A stretch of DNA of 64,000 bases. Origin: Callaeas wilsoni. Lineage: Eukaryota > Chordata > Aves > Passeriformes > Callaeidae. Shown piece by piece: positions 46,961-59,800 of this stretch. The first letter of the stretch is position 1, and every line of letters starts with the position of its first letter. The stretch lies in the NCBI GenBank assembly GCA_013398955.1, contig VWPU01000984.1:62001-126000 (forward strand). The letters run 5' to 3'. Position numbers and translations under genes: made by a program. The notes under the pieces are model-generated. The model was not told the origin of the DNA. It saw only the letters and a list, made by a program, of their open reading frames with translations, and ran no database searches.

Positions 46961-48845
46961 GTTCCTCTTCCTCCATGTGCAGTAGCATTTCATGAACAGA
47001 CATAGAGCTCCACCTCACAGATCTGAGGGGCTGGACTCCTATCACATAGACTACTGAAATGATTCTTGCAACCCTTAATTGTTAATGATCTGACTGAAAT
47101 TTGAAAGAATAAAGAAAAAGTCCAAAAAAGAAAAAGACACCTAAGAGGTTTCCATATGCGATGTGATTATAAATCCCCTGAGCAATTCAGCCTCCTACCT
47201 GGGAAAAGATTAATATTCATGTGAATAATGTACATGCATCCTACATTCTGACCATGAGTCAGAGAAATGTAGTATTTTAATTAAGACTTGACAGTTACAA
47301 AATGGCACAGGAATTTCTAACTGCATGTTAAAAAAGCTTTGTTGTAGCATGCACGTACGTTTTGTTCTTCACTTCTGCTGTTTTTCTTGTTCTCTTTCTC
47401 TGTGAAGAGGAAACTTAATTATGCCAGAATCAACTAGGGTTTTCAGCCCTGCAAGGAATGACTCAATAATCCTCACCTTCACACTTAGAACTTCAGCTAC
47501 AAAGAGGGATTAATTGATAGCTCATCTCCTGCAGTCCCTCAGTGGGAGCTTCTTTTCCAGAAGAAGAACAAACATGTAGCTATTGCATCTTCAACTTGCA
47601 GCCCTCAGTAAGTGAAATAGCCTCCAGCTAGGGACACAGTTGTGTGACTTTGAAAATTACACAAATGTGAATATGACTTTTGTATAACAGAAGAATTGGC
47701 AGACTGGAGAAGAGCAAAAATTCAGTCAAATCATAAAATTACCTCTCTTACCAACTCTTTCAATTTTATTTAAATATTAGAAGAGGGTATGGGATCTGGG
47801 ATTTTCTCCACTTACATTGAATTTTTTCAGGGAGGAAATTATCTTATGCATCATTTTAGTCTTTTATGTCAGCATATTAAATATATCAATTGACTTATTT
47901 TTGTTTCAAAACCAAAGTAACTGGAGCAGTGTTTCTTCATTTTTTTAATAATGCCATTTTATACCATTTTTTAAATTTAACCTTTGTCTTTCCTTGTTAA
48001 ATGTCAAAAGTCTGTTCTTTTTGACTGATACAGATCGCATACTGAGATGGTGGATGTAGCTCATGACAGTAGTTTTCCGGAATATGATGATCACCTGCAG
48101 TAGCGGGGACTAAAGGGAGTTTTCCTTTAGTGTTACAGGTACCCAGTCATATCCTTAGTCTGATTTTCCTATGCTCTATTGCTTCACCTCTGATCAAGCA
48201 CCTGCAAATATTTAAGAACCATGAGGATCTCAGTTTTAAAAGCCCTGGTCCTGGAAGGGTCCTGTGTTGGTGATTCTGCAGTGTGAAGCCCTGTTTTGAT
48301 TTTGAGAAAGCAAGCTGTTGGTGCAAAGCACCACTTTTCCCTTCATAAGCAACAGTGGGATGCCTTAAGGAGTCCTTGCTGGACTTAAACTCATGGTGAA
48401 GAGACCAGCAGGGTCTGGTGCCGGTTTTGGTTGCAACTTTATTGTAAGTTATCTGCCTATTCCTGTGTGATTGAAATCAAGCCCCACGTGTGAACCCAGG
48501 CCCTCTGATCAGTAAAACCATATACTATGCAACAGCCCATTTGGTTAGTGGAGAACAAACTGCTTTGAGCCAGTCACCAAGAGACTGGAAGGTGTCCCTT
48601 TCCACCTCACATGGATTTTGCAGTCCATGCAATAGTTTACTTTTGGCATTTTATTTCCCTTAAGCTTTGTTGCCTAGGTGTCTCTTTATCAGTCCCGTGA
48701 AGATGAGTAAGCTCTGCATTTTCAAAGCCTCCCACACAGTGGCAAAGAAGCAAACTGAAGCACTGTGACTCTAACAGAGACTTACTAGAAACTTCTCTTC
48801 ATGCGGAGAAAGTACATCTTCAGTTAAACATCTTCCTTCTTTCCT
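46961..48845 (+). other. UNC13B: UNC13B large intron, second part
   Basis: No transposon is recognised. A possible but weak alternative terminal exon is discussed in the findings (48034-48103). Otherwise I see nothing supportable. Confidence 0.6.
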
Positions 48846-49902
48846 TGTGGTTTGACACTCGCCCAACGCCAGGCCACCCACAAGAGCCACAGCTGGGCAG
48901 AGGAGGAGACGAAAAAAAGTTAATGAAGGCTTCATGAGTGAGATAAGGACCGGGAGAAAACACTTCAAGGGCAAAACAGGCTCAACTTAAGGTTGCAAAG
49001 TGAATTTATTACTAACAGAATCAGAGGAGGATAATGAGCAGTAAAATAAACCCTTAAAACACCTTTTCCCTCAGGCCCTCCCTCCTTCCCACCAACAGCG
49101 CAGGGAGACAGGGCATGGGGGTTTTGGTCAGTCCATCACTGAGATTTTCTTCCACTGCTCTGGGAGAGGAGTCCCTCCCCTGTGAGACCGTGGGGTCCCT
49201 CCCACGGGAGATACTTCTCTGTGAACTTCCCTGGCTTGAGTCCACTCTCAGGAGCAGCAGCCAAGCCGCACCTGCTGCACCGTGGACTCCCCCCACGGGC
49301 ACACAGTCCCCCCAAAGCTGCTGCAGCGTGGGTCTCTCTTTCCTCGGGGTGCAGGCCTCCAAGGACAGGCTGCTCCAGCCTGGAAGCAGGGCCCCCTCTC
49401 TCCTCCACGTCTTCCACTGGATCCCAGCCTCCTCCAGGCATCCACCCACTCCAGCATGGGCACCTCTCCCACGGGCTGCGGGTGGATCTCTGCATTCCCC
49501 ATGGATCCCCACGGGCTGTAGGGGCACAGCTGCTTCACCATGGTCTTCACCACAGCTGCAGAGGGATCTTGGCTCCAATGCCTGGAGCACCTCCTCCCCC
49601 TCCTTCTCCACTGACCTTGGTGTCACCATGTTGTTTTCCCTCACATGTTCTCACCTCCTCCTCCTCTTCTCTGACTAGGAGCGAAAACTAGTAACTTTGT
49701 TTTGATTTTCTTCTTAAATATTTTGTCAGAGAGGTGTTACCAGCCTCTCTCATTGGCCGAGGTTTGGCCAGCAGCATGTCCATCTTCAGAGCCGTCAGAG
49801 ATTGGCTCTGCTGGACATGGTGGAAGCTTCCAGCAGCTTCTCACAGGAGCCATCTTTGTGGCCACCCCGCTGCCAAAAACCAGGCCTTGCCAAACCAGTG
49901 CA
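48846..49902 (-). mobile_element. ERV-L-like solo LTR, antisense (second copy)
   Basis: The + strand begins tgtggtttgacactcgccca and ends about aaccagtgca. It contains ordered blocks shared with the element at 27184: gcaaaacaggctcaac, tttattactaacagaatcag, repeated tcccacggg and cacgggctg units, ctgaccttggtgt and gcttctcacaggagcca. On the - strand there is a TATA-like tatttaagaa (49711-49720) and an AATAAA polyadenylation hexamer (complement of 49005-49010), in the order expected for an LTR transcribed antisense to UNC13B. There is no retroviral internal region, so it is a solo LTR. Overlapping long frames on both strands here are a product of GC-rich LTR sequence and are not genes. A clear target-site duplication was not seen. 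Confidence 0.8.
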
Positions 49903-52900
49903 TGATCTATGATCTTAATGATATCTAATGATCTTAACCTCCACCAAAATACCAGCATTCCTGATCAAGTGTTTGAGAGATCAGTGTTGGTGAGGATCTG
50001 TAGAACATTCTTGTGGTCATGAATTTGCTGCTCCTACCCTCAGGTGCAGGTCGTGTTGGTCAGGCATGATCTGAGGGTTGCTGCCAGCTCTACTGCAGAC
50101 TGCCTGGTGTTAGGCAGCTGTGGTAATCAAGTCCTTTCTGCAAATGCAGCTTTTAGATCTCTTAGGGATTGCACAACAATAGTTACCTAGAAAGCATTCA
50201 AATACAAAAGTAGTGGAGACTGCCTCCCCCATGCCATAATCTTGATTCTCTCTGTTGGATCTGAGTTTGCGGGATGGCAAGTCTTGTGAGACTATCCAAA
50301 GCCCTTTGTCCCTTTCCTGAGGCAGCTTTTAGTGTATAGAGATTCCCTGGTGTTTGAATGATGTGTGCCTGTTGTTGCCTTTCTGTCAGGGAAGGTTCAG
50401 TTGACAAACTATACTCAAACGAGGGAATGCTTCTTTCTTCTCCAAGTGTCTTAAATAAAATACCTGCATATTCACGTCTGTTTTGGATAAAAGCCATTTT
50501 TATTTATCCTTTCTGAGATTCCCTAAGACCTAGTATAATTTTTTAATGTGCGTTACAATGAATGTTACGTTAGAGCAAAGCGATAATTATTTGTATGTAC
50601 ACATCAGAAAATAGCATTGTGCCTTCGTTAGCTGCTGCTGTGATTTTTGAGCAGCTGTTTGAGAACCTTACCTCCAGTGGAAAAGATCAGCAGCCTTTCC
50701 CCTTTAGAGTAGTTAAGAGAAATGCTCTCTTGTGAAGCAATGTGCAACATTTTCCATAATGACCACAGCAGCTCAGAGCCTGCTCAGTTGCTAACAGGAC
50801 TTTCTGCAAGCTTCTCTAAACATATAAATATATTGATACTCATCTCTGCTAAAAGCCAGCTTTGGTGTTGACAATCTGTATCCCCTGGCACACTGGGCAT
50901 CTGTCCCCTTCAGTTTTCTCCATATCTTCCTGTTGCTGGTTAGAAAAAATCTCAGACAAATTCAGGGGGTTTTACTTCTCTAGACTTGTATTATAAGCTG
51001 TAAGTTATCTGCCAGAATTACATATCTGTAAGTCATAATTGTTTTGAAGTCTTTAAATAGGAAACCAAGATTTGCTTTTCTTCCAAAGTTTATTCCATTG
51101 ATTTGCTTAAAAAGAAAGAGAAGATGCTTGTGCAACATTTGGGAACACAAGCATGATGTGTTCCACAATCAGGTGCATCTTTTTTTGTGCCAGTACTGCA
51201 CATTATGTTCAAGTAGTCCAGTTTGGCTGAACTCTGTGCTTCTCTAAGCTCATAATGACAGCACTGGTTGCAAATAGACTGTCATTATGCCTATTAATTT
51301 TCTTAAAGTAGGTATGTCTAGAATAAGGGAGGAATACAACTCTTGTTCATGATCTAAACTGAGCAATGCTGAGATTTTAACCTAGGTTTGCCATGGTTTA
51401 GAAAAGTGCATTGACTGCAAAGATGTAACTCTCCTCCAGTGAATGACTCTTCTCTGCACTCCCTCGACTGTTTGGACATCTTACACCAGAGAAGTATTCT
51501 CATTTAAATTCATTATGGTCCTGTAAAGCAAGTTTTGATTGTGACAAGTTGGTGTTTTCTGAAGGACAAGGTATCTGAGTCACCCTCCTTCCTCTCCATG
51601 CAAGTGTACCTCTGCTGATCAGAGTGCAAGATGTGGGTGGCAGCAGTGAGCTGGCAATGTGGATAGATGACCTTTGTCTTGTACAGCTCCTAGATTCTTG
51701 ATAAGACTGTGTATCCATGATTTCTGCCCTTTTTATTCTGGCAACACTTCTCGTAGGCTGTCAGGTCACAGCAGTTTCTGTGATGGTTATGTCCAGAAGC
51801 GACCTGAGTGTTGCAGGCTGAAGGAACTATCTGTGCGCACATCCCTCCGAACTGGGGTGAACTACAGTAAGCTCTTTTCCCTTGTCTGATGCTGCCCAGC
51901 TTGCATTCACATTTGTACCAAGACTCTTCCAAAAACCTTCTTGACCAAGTGATTGTCTTTTCTTAGGACCTGCTGTAGTGATGAGGCTTTCAGTAAATAT
52001 GAAACCCAGATTTGTATGAAGAATGGACCGAGTCCTCTAAGTAGTATATACTAAAGGCTGTAGAAGACCACTAGAAACATTGGAGCTGAGACAGCCATTG
52101 CCATCTTATGCAAAACTCCCCTCTTAGCACCTTGTTTTGGGGATATAATGGCAGACAGAATTACAGCAGTGTGCTCTGATGATAGAGGTTGTGTCTGATT
52201 TGGAATGGGGCACAGAAACCTGTGGTGTCCTGATCACCTCGACACGACACTCGTGCTTGGTGCTTATCAGGAAAAATTGTGAGAGTTTCATCTGACACTG
52301 GAGTAAGCCAGTTGCTTCTGCTCAAAATAGGGGTGCAATGGGAGAGGTGGGTGGGGGGACTCCTACCTGCCACATACACAGGCCTTAAAAATAGCATTGG
52401 CTGTTGGGAGAGCCAGACTTCACACTCTTATTTTTAAGGATCTGTGTGGGAGGAGGGGATATTTCCCAGTTCTGTGTATTACTGAAGCAATCTGTACAAG
52501 AAATGCTGCACCAGAGAGATAGCAGTGGGCTTCAGCTTACAAAGCACAAGAGTTGAAGAACAGATGAGCTAACCAGCACTGACTGAGGGCATCATAAACG
52601 AACCAATAACTATTCGTGCAGTGTTAGCAAATGCATTGAATAATAACATAACTTCATAGGAAAAGCCAGAAGGTCAGAAAAAAGGGGCTAGGACTTTGCA
52701 ATTTTTCTTTTAGTATTGCTTTTCTTTCAGTTGTTTCTTGTTTTCCAAGCTGTGTCGTTACACAACTTGTTTAGATGTAGGGCAGGGTTGCCTTGCATGC
52801 TTCGGAGACAATTTTTGGAGTCATGTACGGGTTGTGTAACTGGAGCCTTCCAGTACTGTGCATCTAGTTTGAAGTAAAGTGATTGCTTTGTTTTCCCCCC

Positions 52901-53023
52901 ATAGTAAAAGTCATATTCATGAGTCAAGAAGCTGTTAATATTGCATAATACAACGCCCGAAGACATCAATAGTCCAGTTCTGCTACATAGGATGCTAAAA
53001 TTGCTACATAGTAAGTAAAATCG
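49903..53023 (+). other. UNC13B: UNC13B large intron, third part
   Basis: No exon, RNA gene or transposon is recognised. Open frames are short and without motifs. Confidence 0.6.
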
Positions 53024-53850
53024 ACTCATAGGATGGCTTGGATTGGAAGAGACCTTAAAGATGACCTAATTCCAACCCCCCTGCCATGGCCAGGGACACC
53101 TTCCACTAGACCAGTTTGCTCAAAGCCCTGTCCAGCCTGGTCTTGAACACTGCCAAGGATGTGGCATCCACAGCTTCTCTGGGCAACCTGTGCCAGTGCC
53201 TCACCATCCTCACACGGAAGAATTTCTTCCTAATATCTAATCTAAACCTGCTCTCTTTCAGTTTTAAACCATTTTTCTTTGTCCTGTCACTTGTGAATAT
53301 TCCTTCTCCATCTTCCTTGTGGGCTCCCTTCAGGTACTGGAAGGCCACAGTCAGGTCACCCTGGAACTTTCTCTTCTCCAGGCTGAACAATCCCAGCTCT
53401 CTCAGCCCTGCTCCATCCCTCTGATCATCTTGGTGGCCTCCTCTGGACTGGCTCCAGCAGGTCCCTGTCCTTCCTGTGCAGGGCCCCCAGAGCTGGGTGC
53501 AGTGCTCTAGGTGGGTCTCACCAGAGCGGAGCAGAGGGGCAGAATCCCCTCCCTGCCCTGCTGCCCACGGGGCTCTGGGTGCAGCCCAGGACACGTTTGG
53601 CTCTCTGGGCTGTGAGTGCCATGGCCGGGGCATGTCCAGCCTCTCACCCACCAGCACCCCCAAGTCCTTCTGGGCAGGGCTGCTCCATCTGTTCATGCCC
53701 AGCCTGTGCTGATAGCGGGGATTGCCCTGACCCAGGTGCAGCACCAGCACTTGGTCTTGTTAAACCTCATGACGTTCTATGGGCCACTCCTCAATCTTGT
53801 CCAGGTCCCTCTGGACGGCATCCCGTCGTTCAGGTGTGTCAGCTGGAAAC
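53024..53850 (-). mobile_element. CR1 LINE, 5'-truncated 3' end, antisense
   Basis: The + strand starts tcataggatggcttggattg and continues with the familiar antisense CR1 landmarks: ctgccatggccagggacacc, gaatttcttcctaatatcta, ttcaggtactggaaggccac, cttctccaggctgaacaatc, agcacccccaagtccttctg and ccctctggacggcatcccgt. On the - strand a 214-codon frame (53106-53750) ends with LPREAVDATSLAVFK..LD.ALS, the typical C-terminus of the CR1 ORF2 protein. The copy contains only the last fraction of ORF2 and the 3' UTR, as usual for 5'-truncated CR1 insertions, and cannot encode a working reverse transcriptase. Confidence 0.93.
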
Positions 53851-56800
53851 GGAGTAGCATTTTTATGTTCTACGTAGGTCTTGTGATGCAGCAAAAGAAT
53901 GCTGCCTGTTAGGGTGTAGTTCTTACTAGGTTAACTCTTACAGGGTTAACAAGAACTTTCTTTGTATCCAGACTCATTTCTTGGCATTCAAATGGGATTT
54001 TTAAGCCATATCATAGACACACATACTGTCTGCTGTCGGCTCATATTTATAGTTTGGACAGTTTTGTGACATTGTGGAGGACTGATTAGATGAGCTGGAT
54101 CTGGGTCAAACTGTGGGTTCATTTCTATTGATTTGATGGTTAATCACTGACACTTTCAAAAGGGCTTTTCAGTGGTTCCCTGTTGGTTTAATTTGAAACC
54201 TGGAGGTGGTAAAGGTGGGACCAGTTCTTCCTCTCCTTGGCTTTTGAATCTGTAAGAAAAGGCCTGCAGCCTTTCCTGGCAGTCTGTGAGCTGGGTTTAT
54301 AACACACCTCCTCTGCTGAAAGGCATTTGAGAACATCAGTGTATCAATATCTGTTCTGCAGGAGGAATTTCCTGAGGTTGTTCGCAGCTCTATCCTTTGT
54401 ATGCTGTAAAACTAAAGATAATTTAGGCATAAAGCTGGGGTGAAATCCCAAATGTAGCTTGAGATTCTCATCTGTTGCTCAAGTGGGCAGGTACCAGATG
54501 CTGGAAGGGCTGAGGTAAATCTCTGGCTAAGTGCCAGTTTACTGGGGTGCTCTAGGCAGTGAGACTCTTGCTGTACTGGGTGGCTCTTGCCTCCAGGTTT
54601 GCAGGCTGATGTAGTACCAGGTGAGCAGTAGGGCTGCCCTCTGGACTAGGGGAGTATCTGCTGGAAATGGGAGGATCCTGTTTAAGCCATGCTTATGCAT
54701 TGGATCAGTAAGAGAAGGAGGGGCTCTGCTGGGTAACTATAAACTCATTTAGTCTGCTCTCACTAGTAGGGCTGTAGAAATAGTTACAAAAAGAAAGCCT
54801 TACTGCCTGGCAAATGGGAAATTAGTAAGATTAATTGCTCTCTGCTCCGTGCTACACTCTGGCAAACCAAGTAGGCAATAAGTCTTTTCTGCCTGTATTT
54901 CTATATTATTTCTAATATGAAATGTAGGAAACCAGCAAATGAGTTGGAGAAAATGGGGACTGTTGAAAACACCAGGGAATAGAAGTTGGAGAGGGTACAT
55001 CAAGGCAACCCAGGGAGGGAAGGTGCTGAGGTTGTGTGAGATGAGACCAGACAAGTATGGCTCAGCTTAGTAGACTGGAAGCTGAGAGCAGACGTTGCTG
55101 CCATGTACTAATAGAGCATGGGAGTAAATATTGGAAAGTTTACAGCTATTTAAGTGAAAGGTTAATGTTTGCACAAGAACAGAAAGGCATAAGCCAGTTA
55201 TGAACAAATCCAGGCTAGAAATCAGAAAGTGATTTTTCTAATTGTTAGTGAACAGCTTCCAAATTGGTTTCTTTGCCCTTTCTAATTAATCTGAAACCAG
55301 GTCTTTTTATGAATGCTATTATATGACAGTTGCCTGTGGGAGCAAAGAACAGGGACTTCATCATCCAGAAAGCCTCTAAGTAGGCTGTCAGAAATGTCCG
55401 TGGAACCACAGCCTCTGTCACTGTTCCTCATAGCATGGCCTCCCTGTGTTCGCTCTGCCCACCTGCCTGCCTTTGCTGTCAGGCTGCCACATTGCAGGAT
55501 TCTGTGGGTTTCCAAACACAACCAGAGGTGTGTAGGAGAGGTATTTGCTACTTAGAAGCTCTTACTGAAGTGAAATTGTGAAAATCATCTTGCAGTCCCT
55601 CTTTGGTGGTGGCTTTTCCATGCAGTTGCACAGCAGATATTAAGGATGCTAGACTTCATGAGGGGTTTCTTGAAGGATGGGTGTTCTTAGTGACTCATGC
55701 CTGGTAATGAACCTGTCATAGATATAATTTTGTTTTCTGATGAATGTTCAAGTGGTAATAGTTCAGAAAATACGGTGTAGTTTGTAAACAGGTTTGTGCT
55801 TAAATCAGATTGTAGAAATTCCCCATGGGATTTCAATTTCTTATTTAGGCAGTAAATTGCAATTGAACTCACAGTCATTAAAAGTTTTTTAAAAGCTAGC
55901 ACTTGAAAATTATTTTATAGGAGACCTTGAAAAGCAACAGAGACAAAATCAGGGACATGCACTAAAAAGGATATAATAGAGCTGTCCATCTAGGAGCAAA
56001 TTTAGATAAATCAGTTCAAGACTCAATTCATTTAGCCTCACTTTGGTTAATACTTTAGGTTGTTGCATGGAAGAATATTTGAAATACAAATAGAAATTGC
56101 TTTATGTGAAAGATCAGTTTATTTTAACCATGTCTCCATCTGGGTTTTATTTTTGTTAATGAGCCAATATTCACCTTGTATTTTAAGATAGCAAACACAT
56201 TTTTGAGAAACTGTTATTGAGAAACTGAGAGTGCTAAATTTTAATGCAATTTATTTATATTTTTCTATTTTTATTCAGTGTATTATGTTTTCTCAGCAGA
56301 TTGAAATGCATGAAAGTCTTTTTGTGGTATCCCATGTAACGGGTACTTGAGAGATCCAGTTTTGTCTACACGAATACCTATGGATTGGCTGGTGTATTCG
56401 CTCTGAATTTCGTTATGCCTAATTTAAGGAACTCAATTTAAAGCAAGTACAACTCTCCTTCTTATTTTGTGACATGGATACATGTTACTCATCCAAATTA
56501 TATCACTCTAGTTTTAGCTTGCAGTAGTAATAGCTTGTTAATATACAACTGTTTACAGCTGGTAGAATCATCCCTTTTTAATCTTGCCTTTACACCCATT
56601 TCTCTGGGAGGGTGGAACGGTTTCTGTGACCTGGGAGCACCGAGCAGTGGCAGCAGCTATTGGAATAACCCCACCATCCCTGCTCAGTATTTGAGTGTGT
56701 TTTGGTCCAGCTGTGCTTGCCTCTCCCATCACAGACTTTTGCCAAAGGGGCTCTGTGGCCTCTCAGTGATTTGACTCAGGTCAGCTGTGTTATCAAAGCC

Positions 56801-59800
56801 TAGTTTGTAGTGCAGCTTTCATCCTCTTACAGAAGCTTTCTAAGTCCAGGCATTTTCATTTTTTTGCATTAAATTTCTTCCTCTGTCCTCCCAGTGAGGG
56901 AAGCAGACTGACTGGGTTTCCAGAGCCCCTTAATTCAGGCCCAGTGTGAGCCTGTCAAGTGCCTTTACTGGAGGTGTGAAAAATGTGTCTGAATTTATTA
57001 ATATGGAGGTGATTGCTGGAGTTGGCTTTGTCAGACTCCTGATGTGGCACTTCTCCTTTTTTTCTTGTTCAGTGTCTATGCTAATGGTGTCCTCAGAGAC
57101 TGGCAGAGGCTTGTATATGGTTCACAGCAAGTATTTGCCAGGCATTGGGGTTCATTAATCAACTACAGCCTTTTTCAGGGAATATAAATACAAAAAATTA
57201 TGGCCACCTAAGAGAAAAGTGTATTACTTAAGCCAGGAGACATAAAGGTGAAGGTAGGATAGTTTCTTCCTACTTTTTGAAAACTAGGACATCTGTAGCA
57301 ATGAGAAGGAAAGGGCTGGTAGAGGACACAATCTGTTAGCAGAGGTAGCTGGGCATTGCTCTGTAAGATTTTTAGTTGTTATTCCCCTACCATGGTATTA
57401 CATGATGCTGGACAAGCCACTGTGGCTTTTGAAAGGGTTTTTCCATTTCCTCTCTCTCAGATCCATGAATTGATTTCTGGTTATTTAAGATTCTGGAAAT
57501 GAGTTATCAGAGCCGTGAGTGAAGTAGCTGGAAGGCCAGGCTTTTTAATGCTTGATATGCTCCCAGCTTAATTACTTTGAGAAATCTTTGTTGTCCTGAG
57601 ATGTTGTCCTGTGTTCAGAGAAGAAGCTCTTGACCTGGTACTGACCTGATATATTCAGTGTTAATGGGGACTTTTTAACTTCACGGGTATGCTGTCAAAA
57701 CACCAATTAAGCTTGAATTGCTTTAGTAATATGATGAGGAGTGCCCCTTAGCTCACTGCATGTAATGGTAATGTAACTGCATGTAATGGTAGGGCCTGGC
57801 TGCGATATAATGAATAAAGCATGCCAGCCTGCTTTGAGTAACACCAAGGAAGCAATATTAAATAGTTTCTTGTTCAGCTAGCAGAAGGACACCCTCTTCT
57901 AGCTGAGAAAGGGGTGTACCTCCAACCGGAGAAGGAATTGAGGGAGTTCATACAGAATGCTACCTTGTAGGATCAAGGCACTTAATTCCTTCAGCCAAAT
58001 CCCTGTGTGTTGACTGACCTTGCAGAATGCATGGACAGTTCTGTGATAGTTTCCATGTTATCACTGTCAAGCTCAGGTAGGAAAAACGTGCTCCGCAGTG
58101 TCTGAACCAAGTTGTTGTGTTGTGGGAAGCAGGGTTGCCCGGCAGACCATCCATGGGGAGTCATGTACCCTCATGCCTCTTAGCCAGCTATATGTGTTAC
58201 CGTGTAATTTCCTACCTGGAAGGATAAAGATAAGGAACAATAAAACTGAGATGTGAAGAGATTAACTAGACTATCTATCTTCTTCAACAGCATGCCTTAA
58301 AAATGTGTGCACTTCCACTTGTTAAAACCTTCTGGGATAGAGATATTTTTTAGCTTGCTTTAATAATCCATGCTCACTGCTGATTAAGAGCTTTTCCAGG
58401 TGCCTAACCTAGCTTTCCACTGCTGCAAGTTAAGTCTGTTATTTCTTTATCTGTATTTACAATAGAAATGCTGAATTTCTATTGTAAATTTCTGTTGTGA
58501 ATTTCTATTTTAAATCTATTTCTGTTTACTTCCCTTGTGCTTTCCTCAACCAGTTCATGTTGGAAAGCTGTTATGTCTTCTTGAGGTCTATGTTTCATAT
58601 CATCTGCAACCTTTCCTTCCCAGGTTTCTTATCAAAAAAGCAATTACGGCTCCAACTGAGAGTATAATTACAGGTTTTTCTACCCACAGCACATGTCTGT
58701 GCCCAGATGCCTTTGCATTTTAGGGATGCTGATTATTTAATTAGATGCACAATTAACACATTGATTGTAATTTTCCAGTTTCATAGGATATCGAGTCTTT
58801 ACGTTTTGGATGCTGTTAGGAAGGAGAGACATGTAATTTGAAGGAGGAGGCAGCAGAGGGAGAGTTTTCTCTGCTGTAAATGCTTCCTCACTGCCTGTGG
58901 AGTTAAGGTACTTAAGCTGACTCCAGTCTAAAAGCCAGCATAATAGTTGGTAATAGTTGTTTTCAGAATGGGGGCATCCAGCTGGTTAAAATTTTCAAGT
59001 CATCTAAGTTACAGAAGGCACCATCATTTCTTCAGGAGTCCCATCTTCTAATTGTACTTCTTAATTAAAAGTAGAGAATGACCATTCAGCTGGAGAAGGG
59101 CTTCCATGCTTTCAGATGGGCAGACAAAACCCAGGACAAGAGCTCTGAGGTTATCCTGATGTTTTCTGGAGTACATTAAAGAAGGTTTTATGTCTGTCAT
59201 TTCTGGGGCACAAGGAGACAACATGCTTCCCACAGCCTGTCACCTGAGACAGCTCTGCTTTTAAAGTCTCATCACCGTGATTTTGAAGGCTGGTGTGGGC
59301 TATGATGAGTGGGATTGGCATTGTCTCGGCGGCAGCTTCTGAAGGGAGCGTGGTGTCTGGGAGCCAAGGCTTGTTTGCGTCCCAGAGTGGTTGGAACCTA
59401 CTGAATGAGGAATAAAATAGCCTTTTCTGTGAAGTGTGCAGAGCTGATAGTTTTTGGTTTTTTTGTGTCCCAAAATCAGAAGTGCAAGCATCCTCATCAA
59501 GACAAGAAAGGGAAGAGCAGGTTTAGCACCTGCATTTAAAGGCTGCCTCACATCTCTGAGGAAAGGCATTGCCATTGTGAGTAACAATGATGGCTATAAA
59601 CAAATTAAATAGAGAATGATAATATGAGGGTTTCTAACTTTGACCAATACTCCCAATACCAATACTTAATACAAGAGCCTTAAGACTTCCCATGTGAGAC
59701 TAGATCTGTTCAGCTTCTGGAGGAGTTTTTGAGTGGTATGGCAGCAGCAGCCTCAGAGGGACAGAGCTGGGAGAACACATTACAGGCAACTCAGAGTCTC

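Noticed and set aside
49054..49691. Several overlapping open frames of 119-196 codons on both strands
   Set aside because: All lie in the antisense solo LTR and reflect its GC-rich repeats. None resembles a retroviral protein.
53106..53750. 214-codon - strand frame as a host gene
   Set aside because: It is the C-terminal end of a CR1 ORF2 protein in a 5'-truncated LINE copy.
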